Shown here: one piece after another, positions 34,653 to 44,197 of the stretch
Layout: the number at the start of each line of letters is the position of its first letter
Position numbering within the stretch: the first letter of the stretch is position 1
Source: Cellvibrio japonicus Ueda107
Lineage (GTDB): Bacteria > Pseudomonadota > Gammaproteobacteria > Pseudomonadales > Cellvibrionaceae
DNA length: 64,000 bases
Direction: 5' to 3'
NCBI RefSeq assembly: GCF_000019225.1
Contig: NC_010995.1
Span: forward strand, 186,001-250,000
Position numbers and translations under genes: made by a program
Notes under the pieces: model-generated
The model's database searches: none
The model's input: the letters and a program-made list of their open reading frames with translations, nothing else
Told to the model about the DNA's origin: nothing

Positions 34653-37163
34653 CTATTGCGCTTGTTTGAGTAATTTATAGATTTCTATCCCAGCCATGAT
34701 AAAGGGACCGTTGCCTTTGGGGTCGTTGCTGACAATACGCTCGGTCATGTAGTAGTCGTAGCTACCGTCGCGACCAAAACCAAGGCCAGCCACCAGGCAT
34801 TGGTTGGTCATGCTGATTTTGCCATCGGCATGGACGGTGACAAATTCCTTGATCAACCCCTGGTAAGCCTTGAGTGCAGGCTCTTTGTATTCTGCGGGCA
34901 GGTAGCCGTTATTCAGTGCTTTTGCCAGGAAGTAGGTGAACATGGCTGTACCTGTGGATTCGCGGTAGTTGGCAAGTTCACCAGGCTTATCGGTAATTTG
35001 CCACCAGGTGCCTGTCTCCGGGTCTTGATAGCGAATGATGTCCGCCGCAAATTCGTTCACCATATCCAACATGGTTTTACGCAGATCGGTCTCGGACTCC
35101 GGTAAGTAATCCAGCACGTCTACCATCGCCATGGCTAACCAGCCCATACCGCGAGACCAATACTGGGAGGCCAGGCCGGTTTCTTTATCCGCCCAAAAGG
35201 CCTCTTTGGATTCATCCCAGGCGTGAATATACAGGCCATTGTCGGCGCGCAGGCGGTTGCGGGTAATATCAAATTCGTGAATGCCTTCTTTGAAGCTGGC
35301 GTGTTGCACTGCACCGGTTTCGTAAATAGAAGCGTATTGGATCAGGAACGGAATTCCCATGTAGACACCATCCAGCCAGAGTTGGTTGGGGTAGGTAGCA
35401 CGATGCCAGAACGCACCTTCAGATGTGCGTGGATGTATTTTTAAATGGTTGCGCAGGTAGTCGACCGCCTTGCGGTATTTTTCTTTACCGGTACGCTGTT
35501 CCAACAGGATAAGCACCCGTCCGGGGTTAGTCAGGTCGATGCTGAACAGTTCAGGCGGGAAGGTGTGGATATTGCCTTCTTCGGTAACAAAGCTGCCAGT
35601 CACAATTTCGGCAGCATCAACATAACGCTGATCAGGGCTAACACCGTTGAGGTCTTGTAACGCCTGGATTTGCAGGCCTGCCACATCGTATTCAAATTTT
35701 GCCGGGCGGCGACGGTACTCATCCCAGCCGCCGTAGTGGTATTTCAGGGTTTTACGATCCAGTTCGGAATCCGCCAGTTTTTTAGCCCAGGAAAGCGCAG
35801 ATTCAGGTGTTAACAGGTTTTGCTTGGCTTCTGCGCTCAGGGTTGATTCAAAACGAATGCGCGGCGCCTTGGTTAAACGGTCAACTTCACGCTCCAGGTA
35901 GGCTTTAAAATCGGCCTCTGTTTTGATGCCGTCAAGCTCGTGTTCCCAGGCAGCAAGGAAATAATACTCAAGATTGCCACCGTTATCGTTCATGACCGAC
36001 ACATAGGAACTTTCGTCTTCGGTTTGCTCCTGGCGATCACCGCGGCGGAAGATAATAGCCATACCTAAATGGTCATCAGGGCCGCTCAGGCTTTGTTTGC
36101 CCCAGCTGCCGACATAAGTCCAGGCATAGCCACTTTTTTCGGTATTGCCTTGAAGCAAGGTGGTCCCCGGATGCTTCACCATGCCTATGGCAAAGTTGGG
36201 AATTTCTTTGCTGGCATTCAGATCAACCTTCACCAGACGACTACCGGCAGTCATGGTGAAGTGTGCTTTCAAATCAAGCTTGGTGTCGTTGATCTGCCAA
36301 CCCTTGTAGTTAATGATGAAACCGGAATAAAGATCACCATTATTGGTAATGATGGCATCGCGCGTATCCACTTGGGATACCAGTTCTACACTTTTGCCGT
36401 TCCAGAAGCCAAAGCCACCCATACCGAGAGACTTGCCTACTTTAAGTACATCCACGCCCCAATCGGCGTTGTGATGGTAACTGTCATAACCATCCTGGCC
36501 CACATTTTGTAGCACCATCTCATGGACTTTCTTACCAAAAATATCAAAGCCATTGCGCCAGTCGAGATAAATGCGATAGCCAACCTTGTCGGACTCAATA
36601 CCGGGGCCTTCATAGCGTATCCAGTAAGAGTGATCGGTATATTGTGGTGGGGGCGTTACGCGATCTACATTTTTAAAGGTACCGCCAACGTATTCTTTAC
36701 CCTGCCATTCGCCACCTTCTTTGATGGAGATTTCAGCCTGGGTTTGTTTCTTGACAACAGGTTTGCTGATTGATGGATCAGCAGAAACGGTGAACCGGCG
36801 CGTTTGCGCTGATGCAAAATCTGCGTTGAATAGCAAGGCATCAAGGGTTTCATCGCCATCGGTGTCTACCAATTGAGACGGCAGTATTTGTTCGTCACTT
36901 TTGATGGCAAGTTGTTGTGCTTTGGGATTATTTGCATCTAACCCCAAATCATAAAGTGGAATAAAAACAGGTTCGCGATCAAGTGCAAATGCGTTGGCAT
37001 TGCTGACTTCCAGTTGCGCTAGCTGATGGTTAACAGCGGCAGATGGGGTGCTTGTTGTTTCGGTGTTGGTAGCTTGCTTGGATTGATCGGGTGAGCATCC
37101 TGCCAGAGCGGCCACCATCAAACTGATAGAAAAGATCGCACCCAGTGTCTTGTCATGTCTCAT
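34653..37163 (-). CDS. DUF4861-GH105 fusion lipoprotein (unsaturated rhamnogalacturonyl hydrolase)
   Basis: 836 residues from MRHDKTLGAIF; the frame is open 19 codons further but only this start gives a signal peptide with lipobox LAGC. Residues about 45-440 form a DUF4861 domain (SYWIRYEGPGIESDKVGYRI, DIFGKKVHEMVLQN, YHHNADWGVDVLKVG). Residues about 470-835 form a GH105 alpha/alpha barrel with LWLDGVYMGIPFL (catalytic Asp), YWSRGMGWLAMAMVDVL and STGTAMFTYFLAKAL. GH105 removes the unsaturated uronic acid that pectate or rhamnogalacturonan lyases leave at the chain end. Likely periplasmic or surface; it feeds KduI. The two domains are more often on separate genes. Confidence 0.88.
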   Translation of the reverse strand: MRHDKTLGAIFSISLMVAALAGCSPDQSKQATNTETTSTPSAAVNHQLAQLEVSNANAFALDREPVFIPLYDLGLDANNPKAQQLAIKSDEQILPSQLVDTDGDETLDALLFNADFASAQTRRFTVSADPSISKPVVKKQTQAEISIKEGGEWQGKEYVGGTFKNVDRVTPPPQYTDHSYWIRYEGPGIESDKVGYRIYLDWRNGFDIFGKKVHEMVLQNVGQDGYDSYHHNADWGVDVLKVGKSLGMGGFGFWNGKSVELVSQVDTRDAIITNNGDLYSGFIINYKGWQINDTKLDLKAHFTMTAGSRLVKVDLNASKEIPNFAIGMVKHPGTTLLQGNTEKSGYAWTYVGSWGKQSLSGPDDHLGMAIIFRRGDRQEQTEDESSYVSVMNDNGGNLEYYFLAAWEHELDGIKTEADFKAYLEREVDRLTKAPRIRFESTLSAEAKQNLLTPESALSWAKKLADSELDRKTLKYHYGGWDEYRRRPAKFEYDVAGLQIQALQDLNGVSPDQRYVDAAEIVTGSFVTEEGNIHTFPPELFSIDLTNPGRVLILLEQRTGKEKYRKAVDYLRNHLKIHPRTSEGAFWHRATYPNQLWLDGVYMGIPFLIQYASIYETGAVQHASFKEGIHEFDITRNRLRADNGLYIHAWDESKEAFWADKETGLASQYWSRGMGWLAMAMVDVLDYLPESETDLRKTMLDMVNEFAADIIRYQDPETGTWWQITDKPGELANYRESTGTAMFTYFLAKALNNGYLPAEYKEPALKAYQGLIKEFVTVHADGKISMTNQCLVAGLGFGRDGSYDYYMTERIVSNDPKGNGPFIMAGIEIYKLLKQAQ

Positions 37164-37258
37164 CGAAATCAATGTTATCACCCTCTCAAATCGTTGATTG
37201 AAATCGTCTTGCATAGCCATCCTGGCCTGATAAATTTTGTTCTTTTTTGAAGCAAATA

Positions 37259-37282
37259 GGGATGCCAGCGAGCTGGCATCCC
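37259..37282 (-). other. Intercistronic stem-loop between the TonB receptor and GH105 genes
   Basis: Perfect 11-bp stem (GGGATGCCAGC/GCTGGCATCCC), tiny loop, followed on the minus strand by TATTTGCTTC. A poor U-tract makes it an attenuator or mRNA stabiliser rather than a full terminator. Confidence 0.6.
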
Positions 37283-37309
37283 TTAGGCTCTAACAATGGG
37301 TTTTACAAA

Positions 37310-40021
37310 TTAGTATTTGTATTGAACACCCAAGTAGTATTGACGGCCGGTCTCGTGATAGTAGGACAGACGGTAATCATTAGAATCTACCCACTGATCG
37401 TCAGCTTCATTGGTCAAATTCAGCGCTTCGAAGGTGAAGCGCCAGTTATCATTTAATTGATAGGAAGCCGATGCATCTACGTTATGAGTAGAATGAGTAC
37501 CCTCTGCACTATTGCCATCGCGGCCACGGGCATTGGTTAGGTAACCGCTACGTGAGGCTAAAGAGATCCGTGCTTGGAATGCATCTTTCTCATAGTAAAG
37601 AGTGGCACTGGACGTGTTAACTGACATATTTTCCAGGTCGGATACAAACTCTACATTACCAGTGTTTGGATCCAGATAGGCAATTTGACCTTTAACATAA
37701 GTAAATGAGCCGATGAATCCAAAATCCTGCCAGAAGCCAGGCAAGAAGGTGAACGGAGTTTGATAACTCAGTTCAAAACCATAAATATCGCCACCGGGTG
37801 AGTTAACAGGGACAGTGTAGTTCCACACTGCATTAGTATTACAATCAGCAGTACTTAAAGACGATGCGGCGCACTGAGTCGTTGCCTGTTGTGATAGGGA
37901 GGCTTGTTGCTCAGGAGAGAAGCCTGCAATAATGTCTTGGAAATTTCTGGTAGCACGATAACTTTGTACCTGACTCTCCAGATCTTTGCGGAACAATGTC
38001 ATGGCTAACGCACTTTCGTTGTCGAAGTACATTTCTACACCTACGTCATAGCTTTTGGCTTTGGTAGGTTCCAAGAAGGGGTTGCTACCTGTCACGCTCA
38101 TATTGGTGCCGGCAACACTTACTGATGTATCGGCTTTAATTGAACCCAAACCAGCACGTGCAATACCTTCAGAATAGGCCAAGCGAATAATTACGTCCTC
38201 AATTGGTTCGATAGACAGGTTTGCTGCAGGCAATACATCATCATATTTGTGGTCGACCCAAACTTGACTACCCGCTAATACTCCAGAGGTAGATTGTTCA
38301 GTAGAGAATTGGCGCAAACCAATATTACCGCGTACGGGAGTCTCACCGATACTGCTGTTGAAATCTAACTGGATAAAACCGCCAGTAGTTTCTTCTTTAG
38401 TCTCGTAAGTGTTTGAGGCTTGGATATTATAGCCACGAGAAAAGATATCAAAGTCTGTTGCAATAGCCCCGCGGTCAGGAATCAACCATGCGCCACCAGA
38501 ACCCAGGCCTGAGTCATAGGTGAGCAGATAGTCGTTTAGATTGATGCCGGCAGGAGCGGCCTCAGATGCCAATCGTCTTTCAGTGGTTGAGAATTCAAAT
38601 TTTTTGTAATTCACCCCAGCTTTTAGCGTTAGCACATCATTAATTTCATATGCGATATCAGCTAGGACATTTTGATATTCGTTAACAGACGCTTGTGGGC
38701 GTTGACGCATTTCGGTTAATGTCCAACTGGATGCATTGTACGCTGTATCACCGAATACGAAATTACCTTTTTTGCCATCGCGGAAGTCGTAACTAAAATC
38801 CATACCATCAGCACGCATGATGGCAGTGTTTTGTAGCGGGTTGTCAAAATCTGACTTCACACTGCCAATCACCAAATTACCTTTTAACTGATCAGTAAAA
38901 TCCTGTTTTACGTTCAATGTAATTTGATGGAAGTCTGTTGTCATCTCGTCATAGCGATTCTCAGCCAACAAGCGAACATTGGACAGATCAGCGTATACCA
39001 AGCTATTGCCTTGAATTTCGTAGTCATTGACCACAACACTATTATTTTGTGTTCCGTTCATTGAAGCTTCCCAGAAAACTTCCTGGCGATTGGCTTCATG
39101 TTTTGCATATAGGACATCCAGACTTACTTCAGTGGTATCTGTGGGACGAGCTTGCAGCGACAGGCTTGCACCTAGACGCGAAATTTCATGGTTGAAAGAG
39201 TCATAACGAGGAATGCGAGGATGGAATGCAGTTGTTATATTATCAGTTGCCAGAATTGGTGTGCCATCACTAAAAGATCCAAAGCGCTGATTGGCTGCAT
39301 TTGACCAGCGTACAGTTGAAGAACCTTCGTCACGTACAGTGCGTTCAGAATAGGATAGAGAGAAGAGAGCTCCCAGTTTCCCATCGGCAAACACGTTGCT
39401 AATCAAAAATGATGCAGCTGGGTCGGTTTCTTCTGAAAGCTCGTTGTAACCCGCTTGTGCAGATGCAGTAAATACAAAGTCGTTGTAGTCAAAGGGTTGT
39501 GCTGTTTTTAAGTCGACCGTAGCACCCAATGAACCTTCTTCAATAGAGGCCATTGCAGTTTTGTTAACTGTCAGGCTGGAAAATAAATCTGAAGAAAATG
39601 TATTAAAGTCAAAACCACGTGTGCGGTTGGTGCCTCCTGTGGCGTCTGTACCACCTGTGGTAGAGATCGCTTCTACACCATTAATGCGGACACGAGTATA
39701 GTCTGGACCCAGGCCACGAACAGAAATAGCACGGCCTTCGCCTCCAGAGCGAGTAATAGCAACACCAGGTATACGTTGCAATGATTCCGCCAGGTTATTG
39801 TCTGGGAAGTCAGCAATATCCTCGGCTTTGATGGAGTCAACGGCATTCGCACTGTTGCGCTTGGTATCCAGAGCGCTGGCAAGAGATGCACGATAACTGC
39901 CCGTTACCAGCACTTCTTCTACTACATCGCCATTAGAAGATTGACTTTGCGCCATAGCACCCAGCGGCAGCGCTGTTACCGCCATGGCCAACACTAATGG
40001 ATTAATTTGAAACTTTCTCAT
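37310..40021 (-). CDS. TonB-dependent receptor of the pectin array
   Basis: 903 residues. Signal peptide (ALPLGAMAQS), TonB box region (VVEEVLVTGSY), plug domain (about 40-165, SIKAEDIADFPDNNLAESLQRIPGVAITR, GLGPDYTRVRING), then a beta-barrel ending in an aromatic residue (YLGVQYKY). The layout fits the large TonB receptors of polysaccharide degraders (TIGR01782-like). It imports oligosaccharides across the outer membrane with TonB energy. Its place between GH28 and GH105 points to oligogalacturonide or rhamnogalacturonan fragments, which is an inference. Confidence 0.9.
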   Translation of the reverse strand: MRKFQINPLVLAMAVTALPLGAMAQSQSSNGDVVEEVLVTGSYRASLASALDTKRNSANAVDSIKAEDIADFPDNNLAESLQRIPGVAITRSGGEGRAISVRGLGPDYTRVRINGVEAISTTGGTDATGGTNRTRGFDFNTFSSDLFSSLTVNKTAMASIEEGSLGATVDLKTAQPFDYNDFVFTASAQAGYNELSEETDPAASFLISNVFADGKLGALFSLSYSERTVRDEGSSTVRWSNAANQRFGSFSDGTPILATDNITTAFHPRIPRYDSFNHEISRLGASLSLQARPTDTTEVSLDVLYAKHEANRQEVFWEASMNGTQNNSVVVNDYEIQGNSLVYADLSNVRLLAENRYDEMTTDFHQITLNVKQDFTDQLKGNLVIGSVKSDFDNPLQNTAIMRADGMDFSYDFRDGKKGNFVFGDTAYNASSWTLTEMRQRPQASVNEYQNVLADIAYEINDVLTLKAGVNYKKFEFSTTERRLASEAAPAGINLNDYLLTYDSGLGSGGAWLIPDRGAIATDFDIFSRGYNIQASNTYETKEETTGGFIQLDFNSSIGETPVRGNIGLRQFSTEQSTSGVLAGSQVWVDHKYDDVLPAANLSIEPIEDVIIRLAYSEGIARAGLGSIKADTSVSVAGTNMSVTGSNPFLEPTKAKSYDVGVEMYFDNESALAMTLFRKDLESQVQSYRATRNFQDIIAGFSPEQQASLSQQATTQCAASSLSTADCNTNAVWNYTVPVNSPGGDIYGFELSYQTPFTFLPGFWQDFGFIGSFTYVKGQIAYLDPNTGNVEFVSDLENMSVNTSSATLYYEKDAFQARISLASRSGYLTNARGRDGNSAEGTHSTHNVDASASYQLNDNWRFTFEALNLTNEADDQWVDSNDYRLSYYHETGRQYYLGVQYKY

Positions 40022-40256
40022 AGCTATTCCCCATAGTTATTTTGATTAATCATGACAAGCTAATAATTGCTCTTCTCCGGTCACTTGAAGCTTCCAGGCT
40101 CAAGCAGTTTTTTACCCTTTGAGCCTTGGCAAGGCTAAAGCTCAAAGATGTAATAGGGTAAATTCTTGACCACTAAACGTGATTAGCAATGGAATTTTTG
40201 CTGTTTCTTAGTTGATATTGCTCTAAGTCGTCGGTTGTGTATTTCGTTTTATCCAG

Positions 40257-40281
40257 ACGCCTTTCATATTGTGAAAGGCGT
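40257..40281 (-). other. Stem-loop overlapping the GH28 stop codon
   Basis: Perfect 10-bp stem (ACGCCTTTCA/TGAAAGGCGT) with a 5-base loop. The stop codon lies inside it. No U-tract follows on the minus strand. Confidence 0.55.
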
Positions 40282-41733
40282 GCCATTGATGCGGACATTT
40301 TCAGCTGTCATTGCATCCATATGTTCCAGGACACCTATCTCTTTTACCTGTTTGAAATCGCAGTTGCGCAGGGCAAGGTTGCTGATCGGTGAGCGTTCAT
40401 AGCCGCGGACCTGGAAGACCCGTTCTGCCTTGGCGCAGGTAATACCGCGGAAATCGATATTACGGACGATAGGGGTGTGTTCGCCGGCGTCACCTTCTTC
40501 ATATTGGAAGTCGATCACAATGGCGTTTTTTACCTCTACGATAGTGATATCGCGGGCGAAAAAGTTTTCTACAACACCGCCACGTACCGAATTGGTTTTA
40601 ATACGCAAACCGCGTTCCAGGTCAGGACTGTTCATTTCGCAGTGCTCAACGAAGACATTGCGGACACCACCAGACATCTCACTGCCAATCACAACACCAC
40701 CGTGTCCACGGCGCATATGGCAGTTGCGGATCACAATGTTTTGCGAGGGGCGGTTGATGCGGCGGCCGTCGTGGTTTCGGCCTGATTTGATAGCGATGCA
40801 GTCGTCGCCGGTATCAAAGTAACAATCTTCAATAAGTACGCGGTCACAGGATTCCGGGTCGCAGCCATCGGAGTTGGGGCCCATGCTGTCACAGGTGACA
40901 CCGCGGACGATCACGTCGTTACACAACACCGGGTTGAGCAGCCAGAAAGGCGAATTAACGATAGTGACGCCTTCTATCAGGACGCGCTCGCATTCATAAG
41001 GTTGAACGAAGGGAGGACGCAGATTGGCACCTTCGGCAAACAGGCGCTGCTCAGGTGCTACACCTGCCTCCATAGCACGTTGCAGTTGCTCACGGCCTTC
41101 GTCCTGGGTTGGGAAGCCTGGCACACTCCAGTTTTTACCACCTTTCCAGGCGCCGCCTTTCCAGGGCCACCAGGTAGTGCGATTGGCCTGGCCGTCGAGT
41201 GTGCCCTCACCGGTAATGGCAATATTTTCCTGGCGATAGGCGTAGATCAGCGGCGAATAGCCCATCAGCTCCATGCCTTCCCAGCGGGTAAACACGGCAG
41301 GCAGATAGGCTTTAGGATCGGTAATAAAAGCAATACGTGCGCCTTTTTCTACGTGCAGATTCACGTTGGATAACAGGTGGATAGGACCGCTCAGGTAAGT
41401 GCCGCCACTCACCAGAACTTTTCCACCGCCAGCGGCATGGCAGGCAGCGATTGCGTTGGCAAAAGCCTTTGTGGCATCAATTGCGCCACCGGCCCGGGCA
41501 CCATAGGCACGGATATCAAAGGTTTTATTGGGGAAGCTGGTTCGGGCAATGTTGTTACGGATGTCGTCAGCCGTGCGCCAGGCTTCGTCGTAACTCATGC
41601 CGGAGTTGGGAGAGGGCTTGTTGTTTACACAAGCGGTTAACCCTGTTGCGCCCAGAAAAGCTATACCGGCCATACTTCCGGCACGGTTGAGAAATTCACG
41701 GCGGTCGATCAATTGGCGGGGAGTCTTGTTCAC
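40264..41733 (-). CDS. GH28 polygalacturonase (exo-type likely), Tat/lipoprotein signal
   Basis: 489 residues. N-terminus RREFLNRAGSMAGIAFLGATGLTAC combines a Tat-like RR motif and a lipobox. The GH28 beta-helix has all four signature blocks: NSDGCDPES, DTGDDCIAIKSG, RGHGGVVIGSEM and RIKTNSVRGG. The family hydrolyses alpha-1,4-galacturonosyl bonds in pectin; the long N-terminal part and array context favour an exo-acting enzyme releasing monomers from oligomers in the periplasm. It is the first gene of the leftward array and starts at the divergent regulatory gap. Confidence 0.92.
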   Translation of the reverse strand: MNKTPRQLIDRREFLNRAGSMAGIAFLGATGLTACVNNKPSPNSGMSYDEAWRTADDIRNNIARTSFPNKTFDIRAYGARAGGAIDATKAFANAIAACHAAGGGKVLVSGGTYLSGPIHLLSNVNLHVEKGARIAFITDPKAYLPAVFTRWEGMELMGYSPLIYAYRQENIAITGEGTLDGQANRTTWWPWKGGAWKGGKNWSVPGFPTQDEGREQLQRAMEAGVAPEQRLFAEGANLRPPFVQPYECERVLIEGVTIVNSPFWLLNPVLCNDVIVRGVTCDSMGPNSDGCDPESCDRVLIEDCYFDTGDDCIAIKSGRNHDGRRINRPSQNIVIRNCHMRRGHGGVVIGSEMSGGVRNVFVEHCEMNSPDLERGLRIKTNSVRGGVVENFFARDITIVEVKNAIVIDFQYEEGDAGEHTPIVRNIDFRGITCAKAERVFQVRGYERSPISNLALRNCDFKQVKEIGVLEHMDAMTAENVRINGTPFTI

Positions 41734-42024
41734 GCTTTTACTACCTATCTCTATCGCTTTCGAAGTCTTTTAATCGTTATGGCAATGCCACAGTGGGTGG
41801 CAGGGGAGCGGCATCAATCGCGGTTATCTGGCTACTTGGCCTTTTGCCATCTATATAGAGTAGTGGTCTATATAAAGCAGGGCAGAGTTTAAATTTTAAT
41901 AAGCGAGATGGGCATCCTCAGACTTGGTGAAAATCATTCTGGTCGTCACCTCTGTGAATTGCAAGCACTCAGCATAGGTTATTTCCGCTAAAAACCCATT
42001 TTTGAGTGAAAAATTTACAAAAAA

Positions 42025-42080
42025 TGACATGTATACGTTTTCATATTTTTAATAATTAAAATGTAAACGTATACATGTCA
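42025..42080. promoter_or_regulatory. Paired operator-like palindromes in the pectin divergent gap
   Basis: TGACATGTATACGTTT and its exact complement lie 24 bases apart. Each arm holds a near-palindromic ATGTAWACG(T)WTACAT site; the centres are about 32 bases apart, about three DNA turns, which fits two dimers on one face. LacI- or GntR-family regulators of sugar acids use such sites. No regulator gene is in the window. Confidence 0.5.
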
Positions 42081-42220
42081 CTTCGACTAAAAAAAATTTA
42101 AAAAAAATATGATTTTGTTGAGAATATTTTTATCTACATTATTGCTTTTTATTAGGATGAACTTAATTTTCGATACCTTGCCGGATGGTGTAACAGGCTA
42201 AGACTTGCCTACATAAAAAA

Positions 42221-42234
42221 TGTAAACGGTTACA
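42221..42234. promoter_or_regulatory. LacI-type operator in the uxaA upstream region
   Basis: TGTAAACGGTTACA, a 14-bp inverted repeat with the central CG of LacI/GalR family sites. It shares the TGTAAACG half with the paired sites. Confidence 0.5.
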
Positions 42235-42327
42235 CTTGGTTGTTTTTGCCATTTTGGCGAGTTGCAGGGGCAAAAAATCAGGATTACATTTGCTCTCGGT
42301 ATTGACCGAATACCATTGCCGATTTTT

Positions 42328-42356
42328 AGGCGCCCTAGGGCGCCTGTTTTTTTTTG
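42328..42356 (+). terminator. Strong terminator with no gene in front of it (sRNA end or leader attenuator)
   Basis: AGGCGCC/GGCGCCT stem with a CTAG turn followed by G and nine T. It stands 135 bases before uxaA. A second hairpin (GGTATT/AATACC) lies about 20 bases before it. The transcript that ends here would be a small RNA or the uxaA leader. Confidence 0.75.
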
Positions 42357-42490
42357 AGGGTCGGTTTTTTTATTGAGTGATGCTATTTCGCCGATAAATA
42401 CGTCTGGCGCGACTACACTTGATAATCATGATCGAATACTCCAGGGCATAAACCCGTTCGGTTCATTTAGGTATTCAGAGAGAGATCAGT

Positions 42491-44011
42491 GTGAGCAGCA
42501 TCATTGTTTTGCATGAGAGTGATAACGTAGGCATTTGTAAAGTATCACTTCCCGCTGGTGTCCTTTACGCGGAAAAAGATGTCACCTTGTTGCGCGACAT
42601 TCCCGCCATGCACAAATTTGCTGTGCGTCCCATCGCCAAAGGCGAAGCTATCACCAAATATGGCCAGGTTATTGGTTTTGCCAATCAGGATATTCCTGCC
42701 GGTGAGCATGTCCATGCCCACAATTGTGTCATGGGTGATTTTGAAAAAGACTATGGCTTTTGTGAGCAGGCCAGGCCAACCCAATTCGTTCCTGTTGCCG
42801 AGCGTGCCACCTTTCAAGGCTATAAGCGTGCCAATGGCAAGGTAGGTACGCGCAATTACATCGGTATTATCACGACCGTTAACTGTTCAGCGACCGTTGC
42901 CAAGGCCATTGCCCAGCAGATCAGCCAATCCGGTGAACTGGCACAGTTCCCCAATATTGATGGTGTTGTTGCCCTGACCCACGACAGTGGCTGTGGTATG
43001 CGCTCCGATGGCGAGGGTTACGAAACCCTGCGCCGCACTTTTAACGGCTATGCCCGTCACCCTAACTTTGGTGGGGTGATGATGGTTGGCTTGGGCTGCG
43101 AAACCATGCAGATCAAGCGCGTGATGGAAGAGTGCGGCCTGGCGGATTCCAAAACCTTTACGGCGTACACCATCCAGGATGTGGGCGGTACGCGCCATGC
43201 GATTGAAAAAGGTTTGGACGCTGTGCGTGCCATGTTGCCTCTGGTGAATGCACACCAGCGTGAGACAGCATCGGCCAGTGAATTAATTATCGGTTTGCAG
43301 TGTGGTGGTTCAGATGCCTTTTCCGGCATTACCGCAAACCCGGCACTGGGAATCGCCGGCGATATCCTGGTTCGTCACGGCGGCACCGTCATTCTGTCGG
43401 AAACCCCCGAAATCTTCGGCGCGGAACATCTGTTGACCCGTCGGGCAGAAAGTCCCGAGGTTGCACAAAAACTGCTGGAGCGTATTCAGTGGTGGCAGGA
43501 CTATACCGCGCGCAATGATTTTGAACTCAATAACAACCCTTCCCCGGGTAATAAAGCGGGTGGCTTGACGACGATTATTGAGAAGTCCCTGGGCGCACAA
43601 GCCAAGAGTGGCTCAACCAATTTGCGCGATGTTTTCCTCTATGCGGAGGAAATCACCGAGAAAGGTTTTGTGTTTATGGACAGCCCGGGTTATGACCCTG
43701 TATCTGCCACGGGCCAGGTTGCTTCAGGTGCACAAATCCTGTGTTTTACCACAGGTCGCGGTTCAGCGTTTGGCTGTAAACCTGCGCCCAGTATTAAATT
43801 GGCGACTAATTCCGGTATCTATGAGCGTATGCAGGACGACATGGATATCAATTGCGGTAAGGTGCTCGATGGTGAACTAACATTAGAGCAATCCGGTCAG
43901 GAAATTTTTGAAGAAATCCTGGCTGTTGCCTCTGGCAAGCGCACCAAGAGTGAGCTGTTGGGCTACGGCGACAATGAATTTATACCTTGGAAGATCGGCG
44001 CTGTTGTATAG
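42491..44011 (+). CDS. uxaA: Altronate dehydratase UxaA
   Basis: 506 residues, GTG start. The N-terminal SAF domain (about 1-95, AGVLYAEKDVTLLRDIP) and the C-terminal catalytic domain are both present: KRANGKVGTRNYIGI, HDSGCGMRSDGEGYETL, GLGCETMQI, QCGGSDAFSGITANPALG, MDSPGYDPVSATGQ. This is the full-length UxaA type (about 495 residues in E. coli). It dehydrates D-altronate to KDG, a step of galacturonate use, and needs iron. First gene of the rightward arm, 186 bases before pntAa. Confidence 0.95.
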   Translation: MSSIIVLHESDNVGICKVSLPAGVLYAEKDVTLLRDIPAMHKFAVRPIAKGEAITKYGQVIGFANQDIPAGEHVHAHNCVMGDFEKDYGFCEQARPTQFVPVAERATFQGYKRANGKVGTRNYIGIITTVNCSATVAKAIAQQISQSGELAQFPNIDGVVALTHDSGCGMRSDGEGYETLRRTFNGYARHPNFGGVMMVGLGCETMQIKRVMEECGLADSKTFTAYTIQDVGGTRHAIEKGLDAVRAMLPLVNAHQRETASASELIIGLQCGGSDAFSGITANPALGIAGDILVRHGGTVILSETPEIFGAEHLLTRRAESPEVAQKLLERIQWWQDYTARNDFELNNNPSPGNKAGGLTTIIEKSLGAQAKSGSTNLRDVFLYAEEITEKGFVFMDSPGYDPVSATGQVASGAQILCFTTGRGSAFGCKPAPSIKLATNSGIYERMQDDMDINCGKVLDGELTLEQSGQEIFEEILAVASGKRTKSELLGYGDNEFIPWKIGAVV

Positions 44012-44197
44012 CAGCGCTCCGCTCATGACGAGAGGGTGAGGATGCACCCGATAATAATGCTGTTCATGGATCAGCAATAAATACCACACCATACAAAGAT
44101 CAAATATCGGCAGTTCCTCCGATCACTCCCTGTGAATGATCAACGGCCGGTTTTGCCGAAAAAATTTGACTCAGAATAAAACAGGGGACAAACGACA

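Larger units (their letters stand above)
41734..42490. other. Divergent regulatory gap between the GH28 gene and uxaA
   Basis: 757 bases, AT-rich in the middle. It contains the paired palindromes at 42025-42080, another at 42221-42234 and an unassigned terminator at 42328-42356 (each listed). No ORF with a ribosome site was seen. It must carry promoters for both arms of the pectin region. Confidence 0.6.
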
